NCBI GenBank assembly: GCA_028290695.1
Contig: JAQGJJ010000188.1
Location: forward strand, 1 to 38,056
Origin: Enterovirga sp.
GTDB lineage: Bacteria > Pseudomonadota > Alphaproteobacteria > Rhizobiales > Beijerinckiaceae
Direction of reading: 5' to 3'
Length of the DNA stretch: 38,056 nucleotides
Below are positions 1-7,981 of this stretch, piece by piece (the stretch's first letter is position 1; each line of letters starts with the position of its first letter). Under the pieces are notes generated by a model. That model saw only the letters and a program-made list of their open reading frames with translations. It did no database searches and had not been told where the DNA came from. Both the position numbers and the translations under genes were made by a program.

Positions 1-2
1 AG

Positions 3-719
3 GACGGCACGCGTCCGAAGGGCATCCGGGCCTGCGGCGCGATGGCGGATCTCGTCCCGACGAAGCTCGTCGCGGAGCTGTCGGGCCTTTTGGGAGCGCC
101 CTACCTCAACAGCTTCGGCTCGACCGAGACCGGCCTTCCACCCCTGTCGGCCGTGCTGTTTGCGCCCGGCGTCACGCCGACCTCGCTGTCGAAGCGCCAG
201 AGCGCGGTATGCGATATCCGGCTCGTCGATCCCGAAGGTCGCGATGTCCTGGACGGCGAGCCGGGCGAGGCGGCCGTCCGGGGCCCTACGGTGTTCAGCG
301 GCTACTGGAACGCCGAGGAGACCAACGCCCGAGATTTCGCGGACGGCTGGTTCCGCATGGGTGACCTCTTCCGGCACAATCCGGACGGCAGCTATGACTT
401 CGTGGATCGTGCCAAATACATGATCAAGTCCGGCGGGGAGAATATCTACCCGGCCGAGATCGAGCGCGTGCTGCTGGCAGATCCGAGGATCGCCGACGCG
501 GTCGTGGTGCGCCGCAAGGATCCGACCTGGGGCGAGGTTCCGGTGGCCTTCGTGGCCCCCGCCGGGCCGGAGCTCACGGTTCAGGACGTGGATACGATCT
601 GCCGGCGCGAGCTGGCGGGGTACAAGCGGCCCAAACACGTACGCTTCGTGACCTTCGAGGACTTCCCGCGCAGCACAACCGGTAAGATCCAGCGCCACGA
701 GATGGAGAGCTGGGTGTGA
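3..719 (+). CDS. AMP-dependent acyl-CoA synthetase/ligase, C-terminal part (5' end outside window)
   Basis: This is the last 238 residues of an ANL-superfamily adenylate-forming enzyme, which activates a carboxylic acid with ATP and then transfers it to CoA. The frame is open to the left edge, so the start lies outside the window; the ATG at 42 is internal. Visible family motifs are GSTETG (adenine-binding core, near 114-131), the GYW and GWFRMGD stretches, SGGENIYPAEIE of the hinge and C-terminal subdomain, and PRSTTGKIQR near the end, whose Lys is the usual adenylation lysine. The missing N-terminal half makes the acyl substrate impossible to assign. Its stop overlaps the GTG of the following dehydratase, so the two are probably co-translated and may act on the same acyl-CoA. 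Confidence 0.9.
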   Translation, partial: DGTRPKGIRACGAMADLVPTKLVAELSGLLGAPYLNSFGSTETGLPPLSAVLFAPGVTPTSLSKRQSAVCDIRLVDPEGRDVLDGEPGEAAVRGPTVFSGYWNAEETNARDFADGWFRMGDLFRHNPDGSYDFVDRAKYMIKSGGENIYPAEIERVLLADPRIADAVVVRRKDPTWGEVPVAFVAPAGPELTVQDVDTICRRELAGYKRPKHVRFVTFEDFPRSTTGKIQRHEMESWV

Positions 720-1570
720 GCGCGGCGGTCAACCCTAGCGCCGAGGCCGGCGACGATGTGGTGACCGGGAGCCTGGCGAGCCGCTTTCGGGTCACGCTCG
801 GGCAGTCCTTCCGCCCCTTTGCGGCCGGGGACGAGGCGCCGCTTGGGCTCCATTGGTGCCTTGCGCCCGAGCTGTGCGAAGCGGCCGATCTCGATACGGA
901 CGGCATCTCCCGCTCCGGCATCATCCCGAGCCTCGAACTGCCCCGCCGCATGTGGGCGGGCGGGGAGGTACGGTTCCACCAGCCGCTCAGGGTCGGGGAT
1001 TGTGTATCGCGGCGGTCGAGCGTGGGCGACGTCGTTCGCAGGAATGGTCGCTCCGGACCCCTCGCTTTCGTGCGCATCCGGCACGACTACGCGGTTGCGG
1101 GCGAAGTCGCGGTCGAGGAGGAGCAGACGATCGTCTACCGCGAAGCGGCGGGGGCGCCCATGCAGCCTTGTGCGGCAAAGCCAGCCCATCCGCCGGTCGA
1201 GGCCGGGGGGGCGGTGCTGCGGAGCGTCGGCACGGACCCGCTGATGCTGTTCCGGTTCTCCGCCCTGACCTTCAACGCGCACCGTATCCACTTCGATCGC
1301 CCGTACGCGACCTCCACCGAGGGCCATCCGGATGTCCTCGTTCACGGCACCCTCACGGCCGCCCTCCTGCTGGATGTCGCCGCGAGCCATGTCGGGCAAG
1401 GCCGCGTAGCCGCCGTCACGTTTCGGGCGTTGGCGCCGGCCGCGTGTGGCGCGCCCCTCGTCATCAGGGGCGCGGGCGACGCCGACACGGTTGCGATGAC
1501 GGCCTTCAGTCGGGGCGCTCCGGTGATGAGCGCCCGGGTTGGCCTCAGAGCGGACCCTCGGGATCATTGA
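716..1570 (+). CDS. FAS1-like dehydratase / MaoC-type hydratase (HTD2 or mesaconyl-C4-CoA hydratase-like)
   Basis: A 284-residue double hot-dog protein. The N-terminal half resembles the FAS1-like dehydratase domain (SRSGIIPSLELPRRMWAGG near 62-80). The C-terminal half has the hydratase signature FSALTFNAHRIHFDRPYA followed by HPDVLVHGTL, with the Asn/His cluster typical of this family. Members hydrate or dehydrate enoyl-/3-hydroxyacyl-CoA or -ACP (mitochondrial HTD2, mesaconyl-C4-CoA hydratase, itaconyl-CoA hydratase). The GTG start at 716 overlaps the ligase stop (GTGA), which fixes the start and suggests coupling. A role in catabolism of a small branched or dicarboxylic acyl-CoA is inferred from the ligase neighbour; the exact substrate is unknown. 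Confidence 0.85.
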   Translation: MSAAVNPSAEAGDDVVTGSLASRFRVTLGQSFRPFAAGDEAPLGLHWCLAPELCEAADLDTDGISRSGIIPSLELPRRMWAGGEVRFHQPLRVGDCVSRRSSVGDVVRRNGRSGPLAFVRIRHDYAVAGEVAVEEEQTIVYREAAGAPMQPCAAKPAHPPVEAGGAVLRSVGTDPLMLFRFSALTFNAHRIHFDRPYATSTEGHPDVLVHGTLTAALLLDVAASHVGQGRVAAVTFRALAPAACGAPLVIRGAGDADTVAMTAFSRGAPVMSARVGLRADPRDH

Positions 1571-1583
1571 GCCCTCAGGGCTC
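1569..1583 (+). terminator. Short hairpin at the end of the ligase-dehydratase unit
   Basis: Perfect 6-bp arms GAGCCC/GGGCTC with a 3-base loop begin inside the dehydratase stop codon. No T-tract follows, so it is at best a weak terminator. The remaining bases up to the TTG of crtX show no clear gene. Confidence 0.3.
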
Positions 1584-1780
1584 GGCGCGGAGACCGGGCC
1601 AGAGTTCTCGGCCGCATCGGGGCACGGGATGCCGCTGCTCGAGCCTCGTAAAAAGCGGCTTCGCTTGAGCTTCGACCGGATTTGGCCAACCAGGCACCCG
1701 GCGCCATCACCGAAGCTTGAACGCGCTCCGCTAGGCCGGAGCGGCGCTCGGACCTACAGTGGAGCCTCGGATTCCGGATC

Positions 1781-3121
1781 TTGGCCCACTTCGCGTTCAT
1801 TGCCCCGCCGTTCCTGGGACACATCAATCCCATGCTATCCCTGGCGCACGAGCTGCAGGAGCGGGGTCACCGGGCAACCTTTCTGAACCAGGTTGACGCC
1901 GCGCGCTTCGTGGATTCACGCTCTGCGGGTTTTCAGGGCGTGGGCCTCGTCAGTCACCCGCCTGGACACCTTGCGGGTGTCCTCGACCGCATGGCGTCCG
2001 TAAGCGGCGTCCTCGGGCTGGGGGCCATCCTGCGCGACATGTCCGAGCGGACCCGCATGTTCGCGGACGAACTGCCGGGTGCATGCCGGGCGCTGGGTGT
2101 CGATGCCATCGTGGCAGACCAGACCGAGGCCGCCGCGGGACTGGCCGCTCGCCGTCTCGGGCTGCCCTTCGTGTCGGTTGCGAATGCGCTGCCGCTGAAC
2201 AGGGAGCCCGAACTCCCGCCGCCGTTCACGGGTTGGCGCTACGATCCGTCGGGTTGGGGGCGCGAGCGCAATCGCGGCGGCTACCGGGTGAGCGACTGGC
2301 TCATGCGGCGGCACGGGGGCGTGATCGCGCATTATGCGGAGCAGTGGAGCCTCGGCCCGATCCGAAGCATCGAGGATTGCGCTTCGCCCTTGGCGCAGAT
2401 CAGCCAGACGGTCGCGGGCTTCGATTTCCCGAGGCGTGCGGCCCCGGAGACATTCCACCCCGTCGGCCCCCTCCGGCCGCCCGCTCCTGAGGGGGAACCG
2501 GTCACGCTCCCGCCGCGTGACGGGCGGCCGGTCATGTTCGCCTCGCTCGGCACGCTGCAAGGGCGGCGGATCGGGCTGTTTCGGCGCATTGCGGAGGCGG
2601 CCGAGCGCGTGGGCGTCCAACTCATCGTTGCGCATGGCGGCGGCCTGAGCTCCCGTCAGGCCGCGTCGCTGGCCGGCAATCCGATTGTCTATGACTTCGT
2701 TCCTCAAAGGCAGGTGCTGCGCCAGACGGACGTGGCCGTGCTGCATGGCGGCCTGAACACGGTGCTGGACGCGCTTGCGGCCGCCGTGCCGATCGTTGCG
2801 GTGCCGATCGCGTTCGAGCAGGCCGCCATCGCGGCCCGGCTCGCTCACGCCGGAGCCGGCGTGAAGGTCCGCCGTCGGTGGCTGACGGCCGGCGGACTTG
2901 CCCGACAGGTCGGCCACGTGCTTCGGACGCCCTCCTTCAGGGTAGCCGCAGGGCGGCTCGCCGACGAGATCGCAGCCAGCGGCGGCGTATCCCGCGCGGC
3001 CGACATCGTGGAGGAGGTTTTCCGGACCGGGAGGCCGGTTCGGCGCCGCGAAGCCGTTCCGATGGGCTCGGGCGGGGACTGCCAGGGGGCGAGGCCATGC
3101 CGGCAAGAGGGGCTCCGGTGA
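1781..3121 (+). CDS. crtX: Zeaxanthin/hydroxycarotenoid glycosyltransferase CrtX
   Basis: A 446-residue GT1-family glycosyltransferase that moves a sugar, usually glucose from UDP-glucose, onto the 3-hydroxyl of zeaxanthin or a similar xanthophyll. The N-terminus MAHFAFIAPPFLGH and the C-terminal donor-binding block HGGLNTVLDALAAAVP followed by FEQAAIAARL closely match CrtX proteins as I remember them from Pantoea. The only sensible start is the rare TTG at 1781, because family similarity begins at that residue; no good ribosome-binding site is visible. The stop overlaps the crtY GTG by 4 bases. It opens the crtXYIB unit, and its presence implies the final carotenoid is glycosylated. Sugar identity is not readable from sequence. 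Confidence 0.9.
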   Translation: MAHFAFIAPPFLGHINPMLSLAHELQERGHRATFLNQVDAARFVDSRSAGFQGVGLVSHPPGHLAGVLDRMASVSGVLGLGAILRDMSERTRMFADELPGACRALGVDAIVADQTEAAAGLAARRLGLPFVSVANALPLNREPELPPPFTGWRYDPSGWGRERNRGGYRVSDWLMRRHGGVIAHYAEQWSLGPIRSIEDCASPLAQISQTVAGFDFPRRAAPETFHPVGPLRPPAPEGEPVTLPPRDGRPVMFASLGTLQGRRIGLFRRIAEAAERVGVQLIVAHGGGLSSRQAASLAGNPIVYDFVPQRQVLRQTDVAVLHGGLNTVLDALAAAVPIVAVPIAFEQAAIAARLAHAGAGVKVRRRWLTAGGLARQVGHVLRTPSFRVAAGRLADEIAASGGVSRAADIVEEVFRTGRPVRRREAVPMGSGGDCQGARPCRQEGLR

Positions 3122-4275
3122 CCCTTGATCTCCTGTTCGTCGGAGGCGGCCTCGCCAACGGCCTCCTTGCCTATCGGCTGGCGGAGACCCGTCCGGACCT
3201 GACCCTGCTGGTCCTGGAGTCAGGAGCATGCGCAGGCGGAAACCACACCTGGTCATTCCACGAGGGCGACCTCACGCCCGGGCAGCACGCCTGGATCGCG
3301 CCGTTCGTGTCGCATCGCTGGCCGGGCTACGACGTGGCGTTCCCGGGCCTGCGCCGGGGGCTTGGCCTGCCCTATCTGTCGGTCTCCTCGTCCCGCTTCG
3401 CCCAGGTGCTCCGAGACAGGCTGGGCGCGCGCCTGCGTTGCGAAAGTGCCGCGACGCTCATCGAGCCGCTTCGCGCCGCGCTGGGGAACGGCGACACGAT
3501 CGAGGCGCGTGCAGTGGTGGATGGACGTGGTCCGATCACGAGCGCCGCGCTGGAACTCGGCTTCCAGAAGTTCCTCGGGCTCGAGATCCGGACAAGGGCT
3601 CCGCACCGGCTCGCTCGCCCGATCCTGATGGACGCGACGGTGCCGCAGCAGGACGGCTACCGCTTCGTGTACGTCCTGCCGCTGGCCGAGGATCGCCTTT
3701 TGGTCGAGGACACCTATTACGCGGACGGCGCGGCTTTGGACCCGGATGCGCTGCGCAATCGAGTCCTGGCCTATGCGACCGGCCGGGGATGGGAACCGGC
3801 GGAGATCCTGCGCAGCGAGACGGGCGTGCTTCCCGTGGTGCTCGGCGGCGACATCGCGGCGTTCTGGCGGGACGGTTCTTCCGGCGTCCCCCGCAGCGGC
3901 CTGCGGGCCGGCCTGTTTCACCCGACCACAGGCTATTCCCTCCCCGAGGCAGTCCGCCTCGCGGACCGCGTCGCCACGCTGCCGGACCTTTCGGCACCTG
4001 CGCTTCACGCCGCGATTCGGGCTTGGTCGGTACGGCGCTGGCAGGAGCAGAGCTTCTTCCGGCTGCTGAACCGCATGCTGTTCCGGGCCGGTCCGCCGGC
4101 CGAGCGGTTCCGCGTGCTGCAGCGCTTTTACGGCCTGCCCGAGCCCGCGATCGGCCGGTTCTATGCCGGCCGGCTCACGATGGCCGACAAGCTCCGCTTG
4201 CTGGTCGGCCGGCCGCCTGTGCCCGTGCTGGGCGCTGCCCGGGCCCTCATGCCGTTCACCGGGACACACGCATGA
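3118..4275 (+). CDS. crtY: Lycopene beta-cyclase CrtY
   Basis: A 385-residue flavoprotein-type lycopene cyclase that closes both ends of lycopene to beta-carotene. The N-terminus LDLLFVGGGLANGLLAYRL is the dinucleotide-binding fold, and GGNHTWSFHEGDL is a CrtY hallmark. The YRFVYVLPL, EDTYY and HPTTGYSLPEAV blocks are also typical. I chose the GTG at 3118 because it overlaps the crtX stop (GTGA), has an AGAGGGG ribosome site just upstream and places the fold at the usual distance; the ATG at 3097 is an alternative adding 7 residues. The frame stays open upstream to 2878, but that translation is arginine-rich and not protein-like. Confidence 0.93.
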   Translation: MTLDLLFVGGGLANGLLAYRLAETRPDLTLLVLESGACAGGNHTWSFHEGDLTPGQHAWIAPFVSHRWPGYDVAFPGLRRGLGLPYLSVSSSRFAQVLRDRLGARLRCESAATLIEPLRAALGNGDTIEARAVVDGRGPITSAALELGFQKFLGLEIRTRAPHRLARPILMDATVPQQDGYRFVYVLPLAEDRLLVEDTYYADGAALDPDALRNRVLAYATGRGWEPAEILRSETGVLPVVLGGDIAAFWRDGSSGVPRSGLRAGLFHPTTGYSLPEAVRLADRVATLPDLSAPALHAAIRAWSVRRWQEQSFFRLLNRMLFRAGPPAERFRVLQRFYGLPEPAIGRFYAGRLTMADKLRLLVGRPPVPVLGAARALMPFTGTHA

Positions 4276-5780
4276 GCCGCAAGACAGCCGTCGTGATCGG
4301 CGCAGGGTTTGGCGGATTGGCGCTCGCGATCCGGCTCCAGGCCGCCGGGGTTGCGACGACCCTTGTCGAAAAGCGGGACAAGCCGGGCGGCCGGGCCTAC
4401 GTCTACGAGGACCAGGGCTTCGTGTTCGATGCCGGCCCGACCGTCATCACCGATCCGTCCGCCCTCGAGGAGCTGTTCGCCGCCGCCGGCCGCAGGCTCT
4501 CGGATTACGTGGAGCTTCTGCCCGTCAGCCCCTTCTACCGGCTCGCCTGGGAAGACGGCTTCAGCTTCGATTACGCCAACGACCAGGCGGAGCTTGATAG
4601 GCAGATCGCGGCCAAGAGCCCGGCCGACGTCGCCGGCTACCGCCGCTTCCTGGCCTATTCGGAGGCAGTGTTCGAGGAGGGATATCTGAAGCTCGGCGCG
4701 GTGCCGTTCCTGAGCTTCCGGGACATGGTGCGGGCCGGACCGGCCTTGGCCCGGCTTCAGGCCTGGCGCAGCGTCTACGGCATCGTGTCCAGCTTCATCG
4801 CGGACGAGCAGCTTCGGCAGGCCTTCTCCTTCCATTCGCTCCTGGTCGGCGGCAATCCGTTCGCCACCTCGTCGATCTACGCGCTCATCCATGCGCTGGA
4901 GCGGCGCTGGGGTGTGTGGTTTCCGCGGGGCGGGACCGGGGCGCTCGTCAGCGGCATGGTGCGCCTGTTCGAGGATCTCGGCGGCACGGTGAGGCTGAAC
5001 GCCGAGGTGGAACGGATCGAGGTCGCCGGAGCCCGCGTCACCGGCATTGCCTGCCGGGACGGCTGGCGTTGCGAGGCCGACGCGGTCGCGTCCAACGCGG
5101 ACGTGGTCCACACCTATGCACGATTGCTCGGCGGCACGGAGCGCGGCCGCCGGGAGGGCAAACGGCTCGCCGCCAAGCGCCACAGCATGTCGCTGTTCGT
5201 GGTCTATTTCGGGCTGAAGCGGCACCGCCCGGAGTTGCAGCACCACACCGTGCTGTTCGGTCCGCGCTACAAGGCGCTGATCAACGACATCTTCCGGCGC
5301 GAAACGCTGGCCGACGATTTCTCGCTCTACCTGCACTCGCCCTGTGCCACCGACCCGTCGCTCGCGCCTGCCGGCGCCGGCAGCTACTACGTGCTCGCGC
5401 CCGTGCCGCATCTCGGCACCGCCCAGGTCGATTGGGAGACCGAGGCGCCGCGCTACCGCGACCGGATCCTGGACTATGTCGAGCGACGCTGCATGCCGGG
5501 GCTGCGGGAGGATCTCGTGACCGTTCGGTGTTTCACGCCGCACGATTTCCGGGACGAGCTCAACGCCCATCTCGGCTCGGCTTTTTCGCTCGAGCCCATC
5601 CTGACGCAGAGCGCCTGGTTCCGGCCGCACAACCGCGACGACGCCCTCCCGAACCTCTACGTCGTGGGCGCCGGTACCCATCCGGGGGCCGGCCTGCCGG
5701 GCGTCGTCGGATCCGCCAAGGCCACCGCGGGATTGATGATCGCCGATCTCGGGCACGCGGCCCAGGCCGGCGCGGCGTGA
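4272..5780 (+). CDS. crtI: Phytoene desaturase CrtI
   Basis: A 502-residue FAD-dependent desaturase converting phytoene to lycopene in four steps. The N-terminal FAD motif VIGAGFGG lies at residues 8-15, followed by VEKRDKPGGRAY and FDAGPTVITDP. The C-terminal carotenoid-desaturase signature GAGTHPGAGLPGVVGSAKA is intact. The ATG at 4272 overlaps the crtY stop (ATGA). The length is normal for bacterial CrtI. The reading frame is open far upstream (to 3228), but that part is a shadow of crtY. Confidence 0.96.
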   Translation: MSRKTAVVIGAGFGGLALAIRLQAAGVATTLVEKRDKPGGRAYVYEDQGFVFDAGPTVITDPSALEELFAAAGRRLSDYVELLPVSPFYRLAWEDGFSFDYANDQAELDRQIAAKSPADVAGYRRFLAYSEAVFEEGYLKLGAVPFLSFRDMVRAGPALARLQAWRSVYGIVSSFIADEQLRQAFSFHSLLVGGNPFATSSIYALIHALERRWGVWFPRGGTGALVSGMVRLFEDLGGTVRLNAEVERIEVAGARVTGIACRDGWRCEADAVASNADVVHTYARLLGGTERGRREGKRLAAKRHSMSLFVVYFGLKRHRPELQHHTVLFGPRYKALINDIFRRETLADDFSLYLHSPCATDPSLAPAGAGSYYVLAPVPHLGTAQVDWETEAPRYRDRILDYVERRCMPGLREDLVTVRCFTPHDFRDELNAHLGSAFSLEPILTQSAWFRPHNRDDALPNLYVVGAGTHPGAGLPGVVGSAKATAGLMIADLGHAAQAGAA

Positions 5781-6706
5781 GCGACGCTACGGTTCGGGCC
5801 GGGAAGGCGGCGATCGCGAGCGGGTCGAAGAGCTTCGCCGGGGCCGCCCGCCTGTTCGACGCCAGCACGCGCGAGAGCGCCGTGATGCTGTACGCCTGGT
5901 GCAGGCACTGCGACGACGTCATCGACGGCCAGGATTTCGGGCACGCTCACCGGGCCGGAACAGGCGCTCCCGCAAACCCGGCTGGGGACATCGCGGAACT
6001 GGAGCGAAAAACGCGCGCCGCCCTGGCCGGCGAGCCGTCGCCGGAAGCTGCCTTCGCGGGCCTCGCACGGGTCGTGCGGCAGCACGACATTCCGGTGGGC
6101 CTCCCGCTCGCCCATCTCGCCGGCTTCCGGATGGACGTCGAGGGCCGCCCCTACCGGACGCTCGAAGATACGCTCGACTACTGCTATCACGTGGCCGGCG
6201 TGGTCGGCCTGATGATGGCGCATGTCATGGGGGTGCGGGATCCGGCCGTGCTCGACCGGGCCTGCGATCTCGGCCTCGCATTCCAGCTCACCAACATCGC
6301 ACGCGACGTCGTGCCGGACGCCCGGGAGGGCCGGATCTACCTGCCCGAGACGTGGCTCGCCGCGGCCGGCATTGCGCGCAACGACCTCGCCGAGCCAAGG
6401 CACCGCGCCGCGCTGTCGCTCCTCGCCGGGCGCCTCGTCGATGTCGCGGAGCCCTATTACGCCTCGGCGCTTGCCGGGATCGCCCGGCTGCCGCCCCGCT
6501 CGGCCTGGGCCATCGCGGCGGCGCGTGCCATCTATCGGGAGATCGGCCATGAGGTGAGGCGGCGCGGCCCGCGGGCCTGGGATGTCCGGGTTTCCACCTC
6601 GACCGCGCGAAAGCTCTGGCTGGCTGCCGGCGGAGCGCTCTCCGCCGTCGCGGTTCGCCGGGCCGCTTTTCCGCCCCGGGCGGGGCTCTGGACGCGTCCC
6701 TCGTGA
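5777..6706 (+). CDS. crtB: Phytoene synthase CrtB
   Basis: A 309-residue squalene/phytoene-synthase-family enzyme that joins two GGPP molecules into phytoene. Both Mg-diphosphate motifs are present: CDDVID (Asp46, Asp47, Asp50) and NIARDVVPDAREGRIYLP (Asp177, Asp181). The GTG at 5777 overlaps the crtI stop (GTGA), and the protein then starts SDATVRAGK, as expected for CrtB. It ends the crtXYIB unit. Its stop lies only 9 bases from the converging crtW stop. Confidence 0.96.
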   Translation: MSDATVRAGKAAIASGSKSFAGAARLFDASTRESAVMLYAWCRHCDDVIDGQDFGHAHRAGTGAPANPAGDIAELERKTRAALAGEPSPEAAFAGLARVVRQHDIPVGLPLAHLAGFRMDVEGRPYRTLEDTLDYCYHVAGVVGLMMAHVMGVRDPAVLDRACDLGLAFQLTNIARDVVPDAREGRIYLPETWLAAAGIARNDLAEPRHRAALSLLAGRLVDVAEPYYASALAGIARLPPRSAWAIAAARAIYREIGHEVRRRGPRAWDVRVSTSTARKLWLAAGGALSAVAVRRAAFPPRAGLWTRPS

Positions 6707-6715
6707 GAGCGACGG

Positions 6716-7474
6716 TCAGGCTCGTGCGCGCCTATGCGGCAACCGCCACCAGGGCACGTCGGGACGGTCATGATGCTCGTGATGGTAGCCGAAGTGAAAG
6801 CAGGTCAGGAGCGAGACCGGCCACGAGAAGCCGCTCGATCTCGCGTTGTGGCGGTCCGTGAAAGGCTCGTCCTCGTGCCGGTGCGGCAGGTAGGTTCCGA
6901 AGTAGAACAGCTGGAGCGACGACAGGATCGCCGGGAGGGCCCAGAAAACGAGCGCGTTCGCGACCGGCACCCGCAACAGGCCTAGATAGAGCGCGAGCAG
7001 CCCGGACAGGACGGCGAATTCCCGCCAGCCGAAGTACCGGCGAAAGAAGATCAGGTACCAGGGCCAGAAGCCCCGCGGCGCCCCTGCGTGAAAGTCCGGG
7101 TCCCTGTCGGTTCCGGCATGCCGGTGGTGGTCGAAGTGTTTTGCGACCAAACGGTCGTAGGAGAAGCCTGAGTACAGCGCCAGGCAGACACGGCCGATTG
7201 CCCGGTTGAGCCGCGGCCGGAACGGCGCCAGCGAGCCGTGCATCGCATCATGGGCGACGATGAACAGACCGACGCTGAGCCAGCATTGCAACGGCAGGAG
7301 AAGCGCCACCAGAGCAGGTGAATCCCGGTCGAACCGGAACAGGAACACGCCCGCCACGTGGGTCACGATCCAGGCCGAGACGATCAGCCCCGCGAGACAA
7401 AGCCCAACCGCCGTCTGGACGGCATAGCCCGCAACGCGCTGAGACCCGGGGGGCGATCCCGCCGCGCTCGTCAT
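6716..7474 (-). CDS. crtW: Beta-carotene ketolase CrtW
   Basis: A 252-residue membrane di-iron oxygenase that adds the 4-keto groups (canthaxanthin, astaxanthin). The three histidine clusters are HDAMH (75-79), HFDHHRH (113-119) and HHEHH (231-235). FHAGAPRGFWPWY and FGTYLPHRHEDEPF are CrtW hallmarks that set it apart from ordinary fatty-acid desaturases. Hydrophobic stretches near 18-45 and 53-75 and around 150-190 fit a four-helix membrane protein. The ATG at 7474 overlaps the crtZ stop (ATGA). It is the last gene of the crtE-crtZ-crtW unit and converges on crtB. Confidence 0.94.
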   Translation of the reverse strand: MTSAAGSPPGSQRVAGYAVQTAVGLCLAGLIVSAWIVTHVAGVFLFRFDRDSPALVALLLPLQCWLSVGLFIVAHDAMHGSLAPFRPRLNRAIGRVCLALYSGFSYDRLVAKHFDHHRHAGTDRDPDFHAGAPRGFWPWYLIFFRRYFGWREFAVLSGLLALYLGLLRVPVANALVFWALPAILSSLQLFYFGTYLPHRHEDEPFTDRHNARSSGFSWPVSLLTCFHFGYHHEHHDRPDVPWWRLPHRRARA

Positions 7475-7959
7475 GCGCCGTCCTTCAGGCTACCGCCGTG
7501 CTTGGCCCGAAGCTCGTCGCGCAGCTTCCGCACCGGCGGCGCGTACAGGAAGCCGAAGGACACGCAATCGTCCTTGCCGTCCACGGCGTGGTGCAGGCGG
7601 TGCGCCTGGACGAGACGTTTCAGGTAGGTGCTTCGGGGTGTGATCCGGAACGGCCATCTCCCGTGCACAAGGCCGTCATGCACCACGAAGTATAGAAGGC
7701 CGTAGACGCTCATCCCGACCCCGACCCAGTACAATGGCCCCTCCAAGGGCGACGCGAAGGCCAGCAGCCCGAACGCCAGAAGGGCGAACAGGATGGCGTA
7801 AAGATCGTTCTTCTCGAACACCCCGTCGTGAGGCTCGTGATGCGAGCGGTGCCAGCCCCAGCCGGGTCCGTGCATGACGTATTTGTGGGTCAGGAACGCT
7901 ACGGCCTCCATGACGAGCACCGTCCCGACGACGATCAGGAGCCCCTCGATCAGCGACAT
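7471..7959 (-). CDS. crtZ: Beta-carotene hydroxylase CrtZ
   Basis: A 162-residue non-heme di-iron hydroxylase that adds the 3-hydroxyls to beta-ionone rings (zeaxanthin, or astaxanthin together with CrtW). The four His motifs are all present: HKYVMH (25-30), HRSHH (37-41), HDGLVH (94-99) and HRLHH (120-124). The length is typical of bacterial CrtZ. It sits between crtE (22 bases upstream) and crtW (4-base overlap). The hydroxyls it makes are the acceptors required by CrtX. Confidence 0.95.
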   Translation of the reverse strand: MSLIEGLLIVVGTVLVMEAVAFLTHKYVMHGPGWGWHRSHHEPHDGVFEKNDLYAILFALLAFGLLAFASPLEGPLYWVGVGMSVYGLLYFVVHDGLVHGRWPFRITPRSTYLKRLVQAHRLHHAVDGKDDCVSFGFLYAPPVRKLRDELRAKHGGSLKDGA

Positions 7960-7981
7960 GGCGCCCAGACGCTGGATCGGC

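Noticed and set aside
3228-4271. Long N-terminal extension making an 850-residue CrtI
   Set aside because: The extension lies over crtY in another frame, is arginine- and proline-rich, and lacks any domain; CrtI starts naturally at 4272.
4161-5756. 531-residue minus-strand frame opposite crtI
   Set aside because: High-GC shadow of crtI; repetitive charged composition without family motifs.
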